A stretch of 64,000 bases of DNA from Pelagibius sp. (GTDB taxonomy: Bacteria; Pseudomonadota; Alphaproteobacteria; Kiloniellales; Kiloniellaceae), in the NCBI RefSeq assembly GCF_028289705.1, contig NZ_JANQOI010000155.1, forward strand, positions 16,594-80,593. The letters are read 5' to 3'. Of the stretch, positions 1 through 8,808 are shown piece by piece (the stretch's first letter is position 1; the number at the start of each line of letters is the position of its first letter). Under the pieces are notes generated by a model. The model worked only from the letters and a program-made list of their open reading frames with translations, had not been told where the DNA came from and made no database searches. A program made the position numbers and the translations under genes.

Positions 1-1
1 G

Positions 2-589
2 AAAAATCCAGAAACCGGAGACTATGAGTCAACCATCGAGTGGTGGCGTTCGCCCTATATGGCCTCGTTTCGGGCCGGTAACTTCGACTTCACGCTCTTG
101 ACCGCACACATCCGTTGGGGCAGCGGCGCGAGTGCACGGATCAAGCCGCTCAAGACCCTGGCAAAGTGGATCGACAAACGTCAGAGGGATCGGCACGTTT
201 TCGACAAGGACATCCTCGTCATGGGCGACTTCAATATTCCAAAGGTCGACGACGACTTGTTCGACGCGATCACCTCAAAAGGCCTTGCCATTCCCCGCGG
301 ACTCCGAGGCACGGACCACGGATCAAATCTGGCTCGGACCAAGCACTACGACCAAATTCTCCATCATCCCCGGCACACCAATCTGGAGAATTCGGTTGGG
401 GGCATCTTGGATTTCTATCGCGGCAATTGGCGTGACCTGTTCCCGCAGGCTCACTATCCGGATATGAGCAAGACCGACTTTACGTACCAGCTGTCGGATC
501 ATCTACCGCTGTGGATTCAGATCGACACCTGGACCGAAGATGAGGAACTGGATCAAATCCTGAATCCGCCGCCGGGAGGGGCCGGGTGA
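2..589 (+). CDS. Endonuclease/exonuclease/phosphatase family protein, 5' truncated by the window edge
   Basis: The reading frame is open from base 2, so the gene starts outside the window; 195 residues are visible. The ATG at 59 is internal, because the residues before it (WWRSPYMASF) read as normal family sequence. Family motifs are visible: TAHIRWG with a conserved His, GDFN (metal/catalytic Asp-Asn) and SDHLP near the C-terminus (catalytic Asp-His pair). These are hallmarks of the DNase I-like Mg-dependent phosphodiesterase fold. The substrate (DNA, phosphoinositide or other phosphodiester) cannot be read from this part. No signal peptide can be judged because the N-terminus is missing. 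Confidence 0.85.
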   Translation, partial: KNPETGDYESTIEWWRSPYMASFRAGNFDFTLLTAHIRWGSGASARIKPLKTLAKWIDKRQRDRHVFDKDILVMGDFNIPKVDDDLFDAITSKGLAIPRGLRGTDHGSNLARTKHYDQILHHPRHTNLENSVGGILDFYRGNWRDLFPQAHYPDMSKTDFTYQLSDHLPLWIQIDTWTEDEELDQILNPPPGGAG

Positions 590-660
590 TACTCTAGCCG
601 CTTCGAAACCGGCCAATCAGAAACTTTCAACACGAACGCCCGCGCGTGCCGCCGTGTCCG

Positions 661-702
661 AAAAAAAAGTCCGCAGTGGGTGAGCTGGGGTCTCTCAACT
701 GC
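661..702 (-). terminator. Candidate intrinsic terminator of pyruvate carboxylase
   Basis: On the minus strand, downstream of the pyc stop, a bulged stem (GCAGT+TGAG pairing with CTCA+ACTGC, with a CCC bulge) is followed within a few bases by eight T residues (A-run at 661-668 on the plus strand). The location and T-tract fit Rho-independent termination; the bulge lowers certainty. Confidence 0.5.
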
Positions 703-779
703 AATCCGCCGAAGTCGTCGGTCGTGTGGTTTCCGGCTTTGCGACAAAGGTTGGCGAGGCCATTCATGCACCGAGACCC

Positions 780-3700
780 TCAGGCCTCCGCCGATTCCAC
801 AACCACCACCAGGTCGTGGGGCTCGACCCGGCTGCCGGCGGCGGCCACCACCTCGCTGACGCGCCCGGCGGTCTCGGCGAAGACGGCGGTTTCCATCTTC
901 ATGGCCTCGATGGTGAACAGGCGGTCGCCGGCAGCGACCCGCTTGCCGACGTCGCAGATGTTGACGATCAGCCCGGGCATGGGCGCGCCGACCTGGCCGG
1001 GGTCGGACTCGTCGGCCTTGCGCCGCACCTTGCCGGAGGCCGCCAGGTGCTTGTCCAGCACCTTCACCGTGCGCGGCTGGCCGTTCAGTTCGAAGAAGAC
1101 CGTGCGCTGGCCCTCCTCGTCGGCATCGCTGAGCGCCAGGTAGGAGATGATCAGGGTCTTGCCGCGTTCGATGTCCACGGCGATCTCCTGGCCGGGCTCC
1201 ATGCCGTAGAAGTAGACCGGCGTCGGCAGCGCCGAGGTGTCGCCATAAGCACGGCGGTGCTTGGCGTAGTCGACGAAGACTTCGGGGTACATGAGGTAGG
1301 AGGATAGCTCCCGCTCGCCGATGTGACGCCGTGCCTTTTTCTCCGCCTCGGCCCGCAGCGCCGTCAGGTCGGCCGGCGGCAGGGAGGCGCCGCGCCGTTC
1401 GGTGAAGGGCTCCTCGCCCTTCAGCACCTTCTTCTGCAGCGCTTCCGGGAAGCCGCCATAGGGCTGACCCACCTCGCCGCGGAACAGAGCAATGACGGAG
1501 GCCGGGAAGGCGATGTCGCGCTTGGGGTCCTGCACCTCCGCCGGTGTCAGGCCGTTGGAGACCATGTAGAGCGCCATGTCACCCACCACCTTGGAGGTGG
1601 GGGTCACCTTGACGATATCGCCGAAGAGGGCGTTGACCTGGGCATAGGCCTTCTCCACCTCGCCCCACTTGCGCGCCAGGCCCAGGGCGCGGGCCTGTTC
1701 CTGCAGGTTGGTGAACTGGCCGCCGGGCATGCCGTGCTCGTAGACCGTGGAGGCGCCGGCGCGCATCTCGCTCTCGAAGCCGGCGTAGTAGCGCCTTGCC
1801 CCTTCCCAGTAGGTGTTGATCCGGCGCAGCGCCTCGCGGTCCAGGCCCGGATCGCGCGGGCTGTCGGCCAGGGCGGCGGCGATGGAGCCGAGGTTGGGCT
1901 GGGAGGTGAGGCCGCTCATGGCGTCCATGGCCGCATCGGCGGCGTCCACCCCCGCCTCCGCCGCCGCCAGCACCGAGGCCGCCGAGATGCCGGAGGTGTC
2001 GTGGGTGTGGAAGTGGATCGGCAGCCCGATCTCCTGCTTCAGGGTGGTGACCAGCAGGCGCGCCGCCGCCGGCTTGCAGAGTCCGCCCATGTCCTTGATG
2101 CCGAGGATGTGGGCGCCGGCGGCCTCCAGCTCCTTGGCGAGGCCGACGTAGTAGGCGAGGTCGTACTTCTCCTCCCTGGGGTTGCAGAGGTCGCCGGTGT
2201 AGCAGATCGTCGCCTCGCAGAGCAGGCCGGTCTCGCGGATGGCGTCGATGGAGACCCGCATGTTCTCGACCCAGTTCAGGGAGTCGAAGACGCGGAAGAG
2301 ATCGACCCCGCAGTCGGCCGCCTGGGCCAGAAAGTGGCGCACCACATTGTCGGGATAGTTGGAGTAGCCAACACCGTTGGAGCCGCGGGTCAGCATCTGC
2401 AACAGCGTATTGGGCACCGCCTCACGCAGCGCCGCCAGCCGCTCCCAGGGGTCCTCCTTGAGGAACCGCAGGGCAACATCGAAGGTGGCCCCACCCCAGC
2501 ATTCCAGCGAGAGGAGCTGCGGCAGCAGGCGCGCATAGGCGGGCGCGATGGCCACCAGGTCGTGAGAGCGCATGCGCGTGGCGAAGAGCGACTGATGGGC
2601 ATCGCGCATGGTGGTGTCGGTGAGGAGGAGCCGCTCCTGCTCCAGCATCCACTTGGCAAAGTCCTCCGGCCCCAGGTCATTCAGGCGCTGCTTGCTGCCC
2701 GGCGGCGGATCTTTGGTGAGTTCCGCGGCGGGGAACTCCGGCAGGATCGCAGGGCTCATCGGGCCGGGGTCGGGCCGTTCCGCCACCTCGGGATTGCCGT
2801 TGACGATGACGTCGCCGATGAAGGTCAGCAGGCGGGTTGCGCGGTCGCGGCGGCGGTGGAAGTCGAAGAGCTCCGGCGTCGAATCGATGAAACGGGTCGT
2901 CGCCTCCCCGCTCTGGAACTTGGGGTGGGCGATCACCGCTTCCAGGAACCAGAGGTTGGTCGCCACGCCGCGGATGCGGAACTCGCGCAGCGCCCGGTCC
3001 ATACGCGCCGTCGCTTCTTCGGCCGTCGAGCCCCAGGCCGTCACCTTCTCCAGCAGCGAGTCGTAGAACGGCGTGATCAGCGCGCCGGAATAGGCGGTGC
3101 CGCCGTCTAACCGGATACCGAAGCCGGTCGCCCCGCGATAGGCCGAGATGCGGCCGTAGTCCGGGATGAACTTGTTCAGCGGGTCCTCGGTGGTGATGCG
3201 GCACTGCAGGGCATGGCCGTCCAGGGAAAGCTGATGCTGCACCGGCACGCCGCTTTCCGGCTCGCCGATGCGCGCGCCGGCGGAAATGCGGATCTGCGCC
3301 TTCACCAGATCGACGCCGGTGACCTCCTCGGTCACCGTGTGCTCCACCTGGATGCGCGGGTTCACCTCGATGAAGTAGAGCGCGTCGGTTTCCGCATCCA
3401 TCAGGAACTCGACGGTGCCCGCGCACTCATACTTGGCGGCGCGGGCAAGCCGCACCGCGGCATCGCAGAGTTCGGCCCGCTTGGCCTCGCTGAGATAGGG
3501 CGCCGGCGCGCGCTCGACGATCTTCTGGTTGCGCCGCTGCATGGAGCAGTCGCGCTCGAAGAGGTGGATCACGTTGCCGTGGGTGTCGCCGAGGATCTGC
3601 ACCTCCACGTGGCGCGCCTGGCGCACCAGCTTTTCCAGGAAGATCTCGTCGTTGCCGAAGGCCGCCTTGGCCTCGCGCCGGCCGGCGGCCACCTGCTCAC

Positions 3701-4268
3701 GGAGCTGATCGGCGCTCTCGACCACCCGCATACCGCGCCCGCCGCCGCCCCAGGAGGCCTTGGCCATGATGGGATAGCCGACGGCCTCGGCCAGCTTCGC
3801 GGCCTCGGCCTCGTCGCGGGGCAGGGCGCCGGTGGCCGGCATCACCGGGATACCCGCCTCCTCGGCCAACGCCCGGGCCTCCACCTTGCTGCCCAGGCGG
3901 CGCATCACGTCAGGCTTGGGGCCGATGAAGGTGATGCCGGCCTTGGCGCAGGCTTCGGCGAAGTCGGGGTTCTCGGAGAGAAAGCCGTAGCCCGGATGGA
4001 TCGCGTCGACCCGGGCGTCGTGGGCGACCCGCAGGATGTCGTCGATGTCCAGATAGGCGGCCACCGGCTCCTTGCCCTTGCCCACCTGAAAGGCCTCGTC
4101 GGCCTTGAAGCGGTGCAGGGCGAAGCGGTCCTCGTGGGAGTAGATGGCGACCGTGCGGATGCCCAGTTCGTTGGCCGCGCGCAGCACGCGGATGGCGATC
4201 TCGCTGCGGTTGGCCACCAGCAGCTTGCGGAACGGCGGACGGGCGCCGCCGATGCGGGATGGACTCAC
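780..4268 (-). CDS. pyc: Pyruvate carboxylase
   Basis: Carboxylates pyruvate to oxaloacetate with ATP and bicarbonate, the anaplerotic entry to the TCA cycle. The protein is a single full-length chain of about 1,160 residues, the usual size. Domains in order: biotin carboxylase with LLVANRSEIAIRV at the N-terminus and the ATP-grasp glycine loop (KASWGGGGRGM); carboxyltransferase of the HMG-CoA-lyase-like fold (DTTMRDAHQSL); the PYC-specific tetramerisation region; and a C-terminal biotinyl domain with EAMKMET, whose Lys carries biotin. The frame can start at GTG 4292 or GTG 4268. I prefer 4268 because GGGGAAAG lies just upstream, while 4292 has no comparable ribosome-binding site. It appears monocistronic, with a candidate terminator downstream. 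Confidence 0.96.
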   Translation of the reverse strand: MSPSRIGGARPPFRKLLVANRSEIAIRVLRAANELGIRTVAIYSHEDRFALHRFKADEAFQVGKGKEPVAAYLDIDDILRVAHDARVDAIHPGYGFLSENPDFAEACAKAGITFIGPKPDVMRRLGSKVEARALAEEAGIPVMPATGALPRDEAEAAKLAEAVGYPIMAKASWGGGGRGMRVVESADQLREQVAAGRREAKAAFGNDEIFLEKLVRQARHVEVQILGDTHGNVIHLFERDCSMQRRNQKIVERAPAPYLSEAKRAELCDAAVRLARAAKYECAGTVEFLMDAETDALYFIEVNPRIQVEHTVTEEVTGVDLVKAQIRISAGARIGEPESGVPVQHQLSLDGHALQCRITTEDPLNKFIPDYGRISAYRGATGFGIRLDGGTAYSGALITPFYDSLLEKVTAWGSTAEEATARMDRALREFRIRGVATNLWFLEAVIAHPKFQSGEATTRFIDSTPELFDFHRRRDRATRLLTFIGDVIVNGNPEVAERPDPGPMSPAILPEFPAAELTKDPPPGSKQRLNDLGPEDFAKWMLEQERLLLTDTTMRDAHQSLFATRMRSHDLVAIAPAYARLLPQLLSLECWGGATFDVALRFLKEDPWERLAALREAVPNTLLQMLTRGSNGVGYSNYPDNVVRHFLAQAADCGVDLFRVFDSLNWVENMRVSIDAIRETGLLCEATICYTGDLCNPREEKYDLAYYVGLAKELEAAGAHILGIKDMGGLCKPAAARLLVTTLKQEIGLPIHFHTHDTSGISAASVLAAAEAGVDAADAAMDAMSGLTSQPNLGSIAAALADSPRDPGLDREALRRINTYWEGARRYYAGFESEMRAGASTVYEHGMPGGQFTNLQEQARALGLARKWGEVEKAYAQVNALFGDIVKVTPTSKVVGDMALYMVSNGLTPAEVQDPKRDIAFPASVIALFRGEVGQPYGGFPEALQKKVLKGEEPFTERRGASLPPADLTALRAEAEKKARRHIGERELSSYLMYPEVFVDYAKHRRAYGDTSALPTPVYFYGMEPGQEIAVDIERGKTLIISYLALSDADEEGQRTVFFELNGQPRTVKVLDKHLAASGKVRRKADESDPGQVGAPMPGLIVNICDVGKRVAAGDRLFTIEAMKMETAVFAETAGRVSEVVAAAGSRVEPHDLVVVVESAEA

Positions 4269-4552
4269 GCGCTCTTTCCCCGATTGTCTCACGGAGCAGG
4301 GTCCGCCCCTGAAGGCCCCTGATCCGGGCGTGGCGAAGGTTCCGGTTTCGCGCCGCAGTATAGGCGCCGGCCCGGGGCGCCGCCACGGCCTTTAGGGAAG
4401 GCACAGGCCGGCTTCGGAACGACGAAAGCACAACGCGGGGAGAGCGGTCCTATTCCCGCCGTCGGTCCCACAGCAAAACCGCTGGCGCTTGCGGTGGAAA
4501 GACGGCAGCTTTCGCGCTTAGCATTCGGCCGACCGGTAGAAGGAGAGCAAAG

Positions 4553-5668
4553 ATGGCGGGACCCAGCCTCCGGCCCTTTCTCGCCCTGGGCGTTCTTGCA
4601 ATGATCTTCGTTTCAACAGCGCCGCCCGCCGCGGCATCGGACTGGCCGCAGGCCTCCCTGACGGAGGCCGGCTTCGCCGCGGACACTGGCGAGCGACTCG
4701 ACCGCCTCTATGACAGCGGCGCGCTGCCCAACCTGCACGGCGTGGTCGTGGTGCGCCACGGCAAGCTGGTGCTCGAACGCTACTACGAGGGCGAGGACGA
4801 GGTCTGGGGCACGCCTCTTGGGACCGTGGCCTTCGGCCCGGAGGTGCTGCACGACCTGCGCTCGGTCTCCAAGAGCGTCGTCGGCCTGCTCTACGGCATC
4901 GCCCTGGCGGCGGGCGAGGTGCCGGCGGTCGATACACCCCTGGTGACGCTCTTCGACTATCCCGACCTCGCCGCCGACCCGGCGCGCCGGAAGATCACCG
5001 TGCAGCACGCGCTGACTATGACCCTGGGGCTCGACTGGGACGAATCCCTGCCCTACAGCGATCCGCGCAACAGCGAGATCGCCATGGAAATGTCGGGGGA
5101 CCGCTACCGCTATATCCTGGAGCGGCCCATCGTCGCCGAGGCCGGCAGCCGCTGGACCTACAGCGGCGGTAGCACCGCGCTCCTGGCCCATCTGGTCAGC
5201 CAGGGCAGCGGCAAGCCCCTGATCGACTATGCGCGCGAGGCGCTGTTCACGCCCCTGGGCATCACCCAAAGCGCCTGGACCCCCGGCACCAACGGCGAGG
5301 CGGCCGCCGCCTCCGGCCTGCGGCTCACCGCTCGCGATCTCGCGCGCATCGGCCAGATGGTGCTGAACGGCGGGCGCTGGGACGGGCGCCAGGTGGTACC
5401 CGAAGCCTGGCTGGCCGACTCCTTCACCAAACACACCGCCTCGGAGGACGGTCTCTTCTACGGCTATCAGTGGTGGCTGGGGACCGGAAGCCGTGACGGC
5501 CGCGACTGGATCGCCGGCTTCGGCAACGGCGGCCAGCGGCTGGTGATCATCCCCCACCTCGACCTCGTGGCCGTGGTGCTGGCCGGCAACTACAACCAGC
5601 GCGACGCCTGGAAGATCTCCGTGCGCATCCTCACCGAGGCCATCTTCCCCTCGCTCCGCGTGCCTTAG
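4553..5668 (+). CDS. Exported serine hydrolase of the beta-lactamase/class C family
   Basis: 371 residues with a clear signal peptide (hydrophobic stretch then PPAAAS, cleavage near residue 29). Ser104-Val-Ser-Lys107 is the SxxK nucleophile motif of penicillin-binding-protein-like serine hydrolases. The second motif reads WTYSGGS, where the Tyr fits the YxN/YxG general-base position. A glycine-rich GFGNGGQR stretch near the C-terminus takes the place of the KTG/HxG strand. Proteins of this family include esterases, D-aminopeptidases and 6-aminohexanoate-dimer hydrolases; the substrate is not evident, and true beta-lactamase activity should not be assumed. It is a single gene, divergent from pyc, with an AAGGAGAG-type ribosome-binding site before the ATG. 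Confidence 0.85.
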   Translation: MAGPSLRPFLALGVLAMIFVSTAPPAAASDWPQASLTEAGFAADTGERLDRLYDSGALPNLHGVVVVRHGKLVLERYYEGEDEVWGTPLGTVAFGPEVLHDLRSVSKSVVGLLYGIALAAGEVPAVDTPLVTLFDYPDLAADPARRKITVQHALTMTLGLDWDESLPYSDPRNSEIAMEMSGDRYRYILERPIVAEAGSRWTYSGGSTALLAHLVSQGSGKPLIDYAREALFTPLGITQSAWTPGTNGEAAAASGLRLTARDLARIGQMVLNGGRWDGRQVVPEAWLADSFTKHTASEDGLFYGYQWWLGTGSRDGRDWIAGFGNGGQRLVIIPHLDLVAVVLAGNYNQRDAWKISVRILTEAIFPSLRVP

Positions 5669-5690
5669 GACGAATTGTTCGTCGAGGGCA

Positions 5691-5820
5691 ACCGCTTCCA
5701 CCGTCATCCCGGCCTTGAGCCGGGATCCATCGGCCTGCCCGCAGGAACCCATCCCGTGAAGTTCCGGTCCGCCTCTACCATGGACCCCGGATCACGTCCG
5801 GGGTGACGGTTTGGGAAGCG
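5691..5820. repeat. Bipartite palindromic intergenic repeat
   Basis: Two short hairpins (5701-5730, core ATCCCGG/CCGGGAT; 5780-5809, core ACCCCGGA/TCCGGGGT) are inverted copies of each other separated by about 50 bp. The pairing extends outward to CCGCTTCC at both ends, so the whole 130 bp can fold back. The CGTCATCCCGG...CCGGGATCCA type of arm is common between genes in alphaproteobacteria (general knowledge). It lies between two converging transcription units. Confidence 0.75.
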
Positions 5821-5832
5821 GTGGCAGTGATG

Positions 5833-5854
5833 AAAAAGGCTCCCGATTGGGAGC
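5833..5854 (-). terminator. Intrinsic terminator of tRNA-Gly
   Basis: Read on the minus strand, a perfect 6-bp stem GCTCCC/GGGAGC with an AATC loop is followed by CTTTTT. It lies about 10 bp downstream of the tRNA-Gly CCA end. Confidence 0.8.
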
Positions 5855-5864
5855 GCTTTGGGGT

Positions 5865-5938
5865 TGGAGCGGGTAGCGGGAATCGAACCCGCGCGTTCAG
5901 CTTGGGAAGCTGACAGGCTACCATTACATCATACCCGC
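5865..5938 (-). tRNA. tRNA-Gly, anticodon CCC
   Basis: 74 nt including an encoded CCA end. The acceptor stem GCGGGTA pairs with TACCCGC. The anticodon stem TCAGC/GCTGA encloses the loop TTCCCAA, giving anticodon CCC. The T-arm has GGTTCGATTCC. It reads GGG glycine codons, which suits a GC-rich genome. An intrinsic terminator follows. Confidence 0.95.
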
Positions 5939-6079
5939 GCTGGGTCAGAAGGTACGGATTCCGTGGGCCCAAGGCAAGGGAGGAAGGCCCGCGGTCTTTC
6001 CGGCCTGAGACCGCAAGATTCGGATGTATCGCGGCCACGCGGGAGGGCTATGAGTACGGCCTGAGCGAGGAGACGAGCC

Positions 6080-7066
6080 ATGGCCGATGCCGCTGTTCTG
6101 GATGGAATACTGGATGTTCAAGGGCCCCTGGATGATGCGAGGTGGGCGGCGGTTCTGCGGCGCGATGCCGCCATGGACGGGCGCTTCGTCTATGGCGTGG
6201 AGACCACTGGGATCTACTGCCGGCCGAGTTGCCCCTCCGGCCCGGCAAAGCGGCACAATGTGCGATTTTTCCCGGACAACGCGGCGGCCGAGGCGGCGGG
6301 CTTTCGCACCTGCAAGCGCTGCCGGCCCGATGGGGTCGTGGTGACGGCGCCGGCCCGCAGCGGGATCGCAGAGCGGGTCGCCGCCTGCGACTGGCCGCGC
6401 ATCGAGGCGGAACTGGACGAACTCGGCGTCGGCCGCCTCGGCCCGCTGCTGACGCCGGAGGACTGCGCCGCCCTCACTGCGCTCTATGGCCGGGAGGAGC
6501 CCTTCCGCAGCCGGGTGGTCATGGCGCGCCACGGCTTCGGGCGCGGCGAGTACAAGTACTTCACCTATCCCCTGCCGGCGGTCATCGCCGCGCTGCGCGA
6601 GGCCGTCTATCCCCGGGCGGCGCGGGTCGCCAACCGTTGGCGCGGGCGATTGGGGCAGCCGCCGGCCTTCCCCGAGGACCATAAGACCTATCTGAAGCGC
6701 TGCCACGCCGCCGGGCAGACACGGCCGACGCCGTTGCTGCTGCGCTACGGGGCCGGCGACTACAACTGCCTGCACCAGGATCTTTACGGCGCCGAGGTCT
6801 TTCCGCTGCAGCTCGTGGTCCTGCTCAGCGAACCCGGGCGCGATTTCGAGGGCGGCGAGTTCGTGCTCACCGAACAGCGCCCGCGCATGCAGTCCCGCGC
6901 CGAGGTGGTGCCGCTGCGCCAGGGCGAGGCGGCGCTCTTCGCCGTCAGCGAGCGCCCGCGCGCAGGCAAACGCGGCTACCACCGGGTGAAGCTGCGCCAC
7001 GGGGTCAGCCGCATCCGCGCCGGCCAGCGCTTCGCCGCCGGCGTCATCTTCCACGACGCGCAGTGA
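6080..7066 (+). CDS. Fusion of Ada N-terminal phosphotriester domain and 2-oxoglutarate/Fe(II) oxygenase
   Basis: 328 residues. Residues ~20-85 match the zinc-binding N-terminal domain of Ada: Cys47-x3-Cys51-x26-Cys78-x2-Cys81, the same spacing as E. coli Ada Cys38/42/69/72, where Cys38 takes methyl groups from DNA phosphotriesters. Residues ~105-328 resemble the family annotated as oxygenase of damaged DNA (Oxygenase-NA, PF09859/COG3826): HxD at His232/Asp234, a distal His in RHGVSRIR (~307) with a nearby Arg, and a C-terminal VIFHDAQ. The AraC DNA-binding and methyltransferase domains of classical Ada are absent. The likely role is repair of alkylated DNA, with the Ada part as damage sensor or acceptor; this is inference. 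GAGGAG precedes the ATG. It stands alone between tRNA-Gly and ynjB. Confidence 0.85.
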   Translation: MADAAVLDGILDVQGPLDDARWAAVLRRDAAMDGRFVYGVETTGIYCRPSCPSGPAKRHNVRFFPDNAAAEAAGFRTCKRCRPDGVVVTAPARSGIAERVAACDWPRIEAELDELGVGRLGPLLTPEDCAALTALYGREEPFRSRVVMARHGFGRGEYKYFTYPLPAVIAALREAVYPRAARVANRWRGRLGQPPAFPEDHKTYLKRCHAAGQTRPTPLLLRYGAGDYNCLHQDLYGAEVFPLQLVVLLSEPGRDFEGGEFVLTEQRPRMQSRAEVVPLRQGEAALFAVSERPRAGKRGYHRVKLRHGVSRIRAGQRFAAGVIFHDAQ

Positions 7067-7336
7067 TACCCTGCAGATTGGTAGCCCGGCCCGCGTAACC
7101 GCTCACGAGATGCGGCCATCCAATAAAAGCCCTGTGATCATCGACCCCTGACGGATGACAGGGCCCAGGCGCGCCTGTAGGCTGCCCCCGACCTATGCCA
7201 GAGACCCCGAAGGCCCGATCCTTTCCCCGGGCCGCCGTCCTGGCGGGAGCAGCCGGCCGGCGGCGCCAGATGCCGCCTCGCGGGGCTGCTGGACCCTGAA
7301 GACCCGACACTGATGAAACACGGGAGATCCACGCCT

Positions 7337-8575
7337 ATGCGCCGCCGTATCGCGCTCCTGCCGCTCCTGGCCGCCTGCCTCTCCACCCTCTTGACCGGCA
7401 CCCTGGGGGGCGCACAGCGCGAGGCCGCGGCAGCGGAAACCCGCGCCTGGCCCGAGATCGTCGAGGCCGCCAAGGGCCAGACCGTCTACTGGAACGCCTG
7501 GGGCGGCGACGAGCGCATCAACGCCTACATCGCCTGGGTGGGCGAACGGGTCTGGGACGACTACGGCATCATGGTCCGCCACGTAAAGCTGGCGGACACC
7601 GCCGATGCGGTCTCCCGCGTGCTGGCCGAGCGCGCCGCCGGCAAGACCGAGGGCGGCTCCGTCGACCTCATCTGGATCAACGGCGAGAACTTCGCCACCA
7701 TGAAGGACAACGGCCTGCTCTATGGCCCCTTCACCGAGGCGCTGCCCAACTTCGCGCTGGTCGACTTCGCCGACAAGCCCACCACCCTGGTGGACTTCAC
7801 CGTGCCCACCGACGGCCTGGAAGCGCCCTGGGGCATGGCCAAGCTGAACTTCATCTACGACTCCGCCCGGGTCGCCGAGACACCCGGCTCGATCCCGGCG
7901 CTGCTGGACTGGGCCAAGGCCAATCCCGGCCGCTTCACCTACCCCACCCCACCGGACTTCCTCGGCACCACCTTCCTGAAGCAGGTGCTCATCGAGCTGG
8001 CACCCGATCCTGCCTTTCTGCAGCAGCCGGTGGCCGACGACGCCCAGGTGGAACAGGTCGCCCGGCCGCTTTGGGAATACCTGGACGCCCTGCACCCGCA
8101 CCTCTGGCGCGGCGGCAAGACCTTCCCCGCCAGCGGCCCGGCCCAGCGCCAGTTGCTGGACGACGGCGAGGTGGACTTCGCCCTCTCCTTCTATCCCTCC
8201 GAGGCCTCCTCGGCGATCGCCAACGGCCTCTTGCCCGAAACCGCGCGCACCTTCGTGCTGGACGAGGGCACCATCGGCAACACCCACTTCGTCGCCATCC
8301 CCTTCAACGCCAGCGCCGCCGCCGGCGCCCTGGTGGTGGCCAACTTCCTGATGGGCCCGGAGGCCCAGGCGCAGAAGCAGAACCCGGAGGTCTGGGGCGA
8401 CGACACGGTGCTGGCCATGGCCAAGCTGGCGCCGGCCGACCGCAAGCGCTTCGAGGACCTGCCCATCGGCGTTGCCACCCTGGCGCCGGAGGCCCTGGGG
8501 CCCACCCTGCTGGAACCGCACCCCTCCTGGATGACCCGCATCGAAGCCGAATGGCAGCGCCGCTACGCGCGCTAG
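7337..8575 (+). CDS. ynjB: ABC transporter substrate-binding protein, YnjB type
   Basis: Periplasmic solute-binding protein of the YnjBCD importer. After a signal peptide (MRRR, long hydrophobic stretch, cleavage near AAAA), the mature part opens with KGQTVYWNAWGGDERINAYI, closely matching the E. coli YnjB N-terminal region, followed by GGSVDLIWINGENF, also typical. The ligand of YnjBCD is not established; annotation as thiamine-like rests on similarity. ATG 7313 is also in frame, but the signal peptide begins cleanly at 7337 and GGGAG lies 10 nt upstream. It is the first gene of ynjBCD. The 270 bp upstream are GC-rich and hold no riboswitch motif I recognise. Confidence 0.88.
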   Translation: MRRRIALLPLLAACLSTLLTGTLGGAQREAAAAETRAWPEIVEAAKGQTVYWNAWGGDERINAYIAWVGERVWDDYGIMVRHVKLADTADAVSRVLAERAAGKTEGGSVDLIWINGENFATMKDNGLLYGPFTEALPNFALVDFADKPTTLVDFTVPTDGLEAPWGMAKLNFIYDSARVAETPGSIPALLDWAKANPGRFTYPTPPDFLGTTFLKQVLIELAPDPAFLQQPVADDAQVEQVARPLWEYLDALHPHLWRGGKTFPASGPAQRQLLDDGEVDFALSFYPSEASSAIANGLLPETARTFVLDEGTIGNTHFVAIPFNASAAAGALVVANFLMGPEAQAQKQNPEVWGDDTVLAMAKLAPADRKRFEDLPIGVATLAPEALGPTLLEPHPSWMTRIEAEWQRRYAR

Positions 8576-8605
8576 CTCTGTCCGGCAGATTGCGGACAGA
8601 GTTTG
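8576..8605 (+). terminator. Hairpin directly after the ynjB stop
   Basis: A perfect 9-bp inverted repeat CTCTGTCCG/CGGACAGAG with an 8-nt loop starts at the base after the ynjB TAG and is followed by TTT. The T-tract is short, so it may act as an attenuator or mRNA 3'-end stabiliser within the operon rather than a full stop. Confidence 0.5.
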
Positions 8606-8634
8606 TCCGGCACATAGAGAATGCATCCCGTATT

Positions 8635-8777
8635 CACCCCCCTCCCGACCTCCCCCCATCAAGGGGGGAGGGGATTCTTTTTTGGTACCCTCGAAGAAGC
8701 TCTCTTGGTTGTCTCGGCGGATGAAGGCACCCCTCTTACCCCCTCTCCCTTGATGGGAGAGGGCCGGGGTGGGGGTG
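8635..8777. repeat. Bipartite palindromic repeat between ynjB and ynjC
   Basis: Two hairpin arms (8635-8673, core CTCCCCCC-ATCAA-GGGGGGAG; 8739-8777, core CTCTCCC-TTGAT-GGGAGAG) are inverted imperfect copies flanking about 65 bp. The left arm is followed by a six-T run (8678-8683), so it can act as a plus-strand terminator. The organisation matches the 5691-5820 element but the sequence is different. Confidence 0.75.
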
Positions 8778-8808
8778 AAACACCGCATCCACCGGCAAGA
8801 CAAGCGCC

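Noticed and set aside
646..4431. Many long open frames antisense to pyc (for example 1323-3110, 3213-4322)
   Set aside because: High-GC shadow frames: compositions rich in Arg, Gly, His and Gln with no family motifs, fully overlapping a clear gene.
4553..5668. Antibiotic-resistance beta-lactamase
   Set aside because: SxxK is present but the rest of the class C signature is altered; family-level serine hydrolase is the safe call.
5775..6064. Small open frames over tRNA-Gly
   Set aside because: They read through the tRNA and its terminator; no coding features.
7067..7336. Possible TPP or other riboswitch upstream of ynjB
   Set aside because: The conserved TPP core (CTGAGA and ACCTGATCTGG type segments) is absent, and I recognise no other aptamer.
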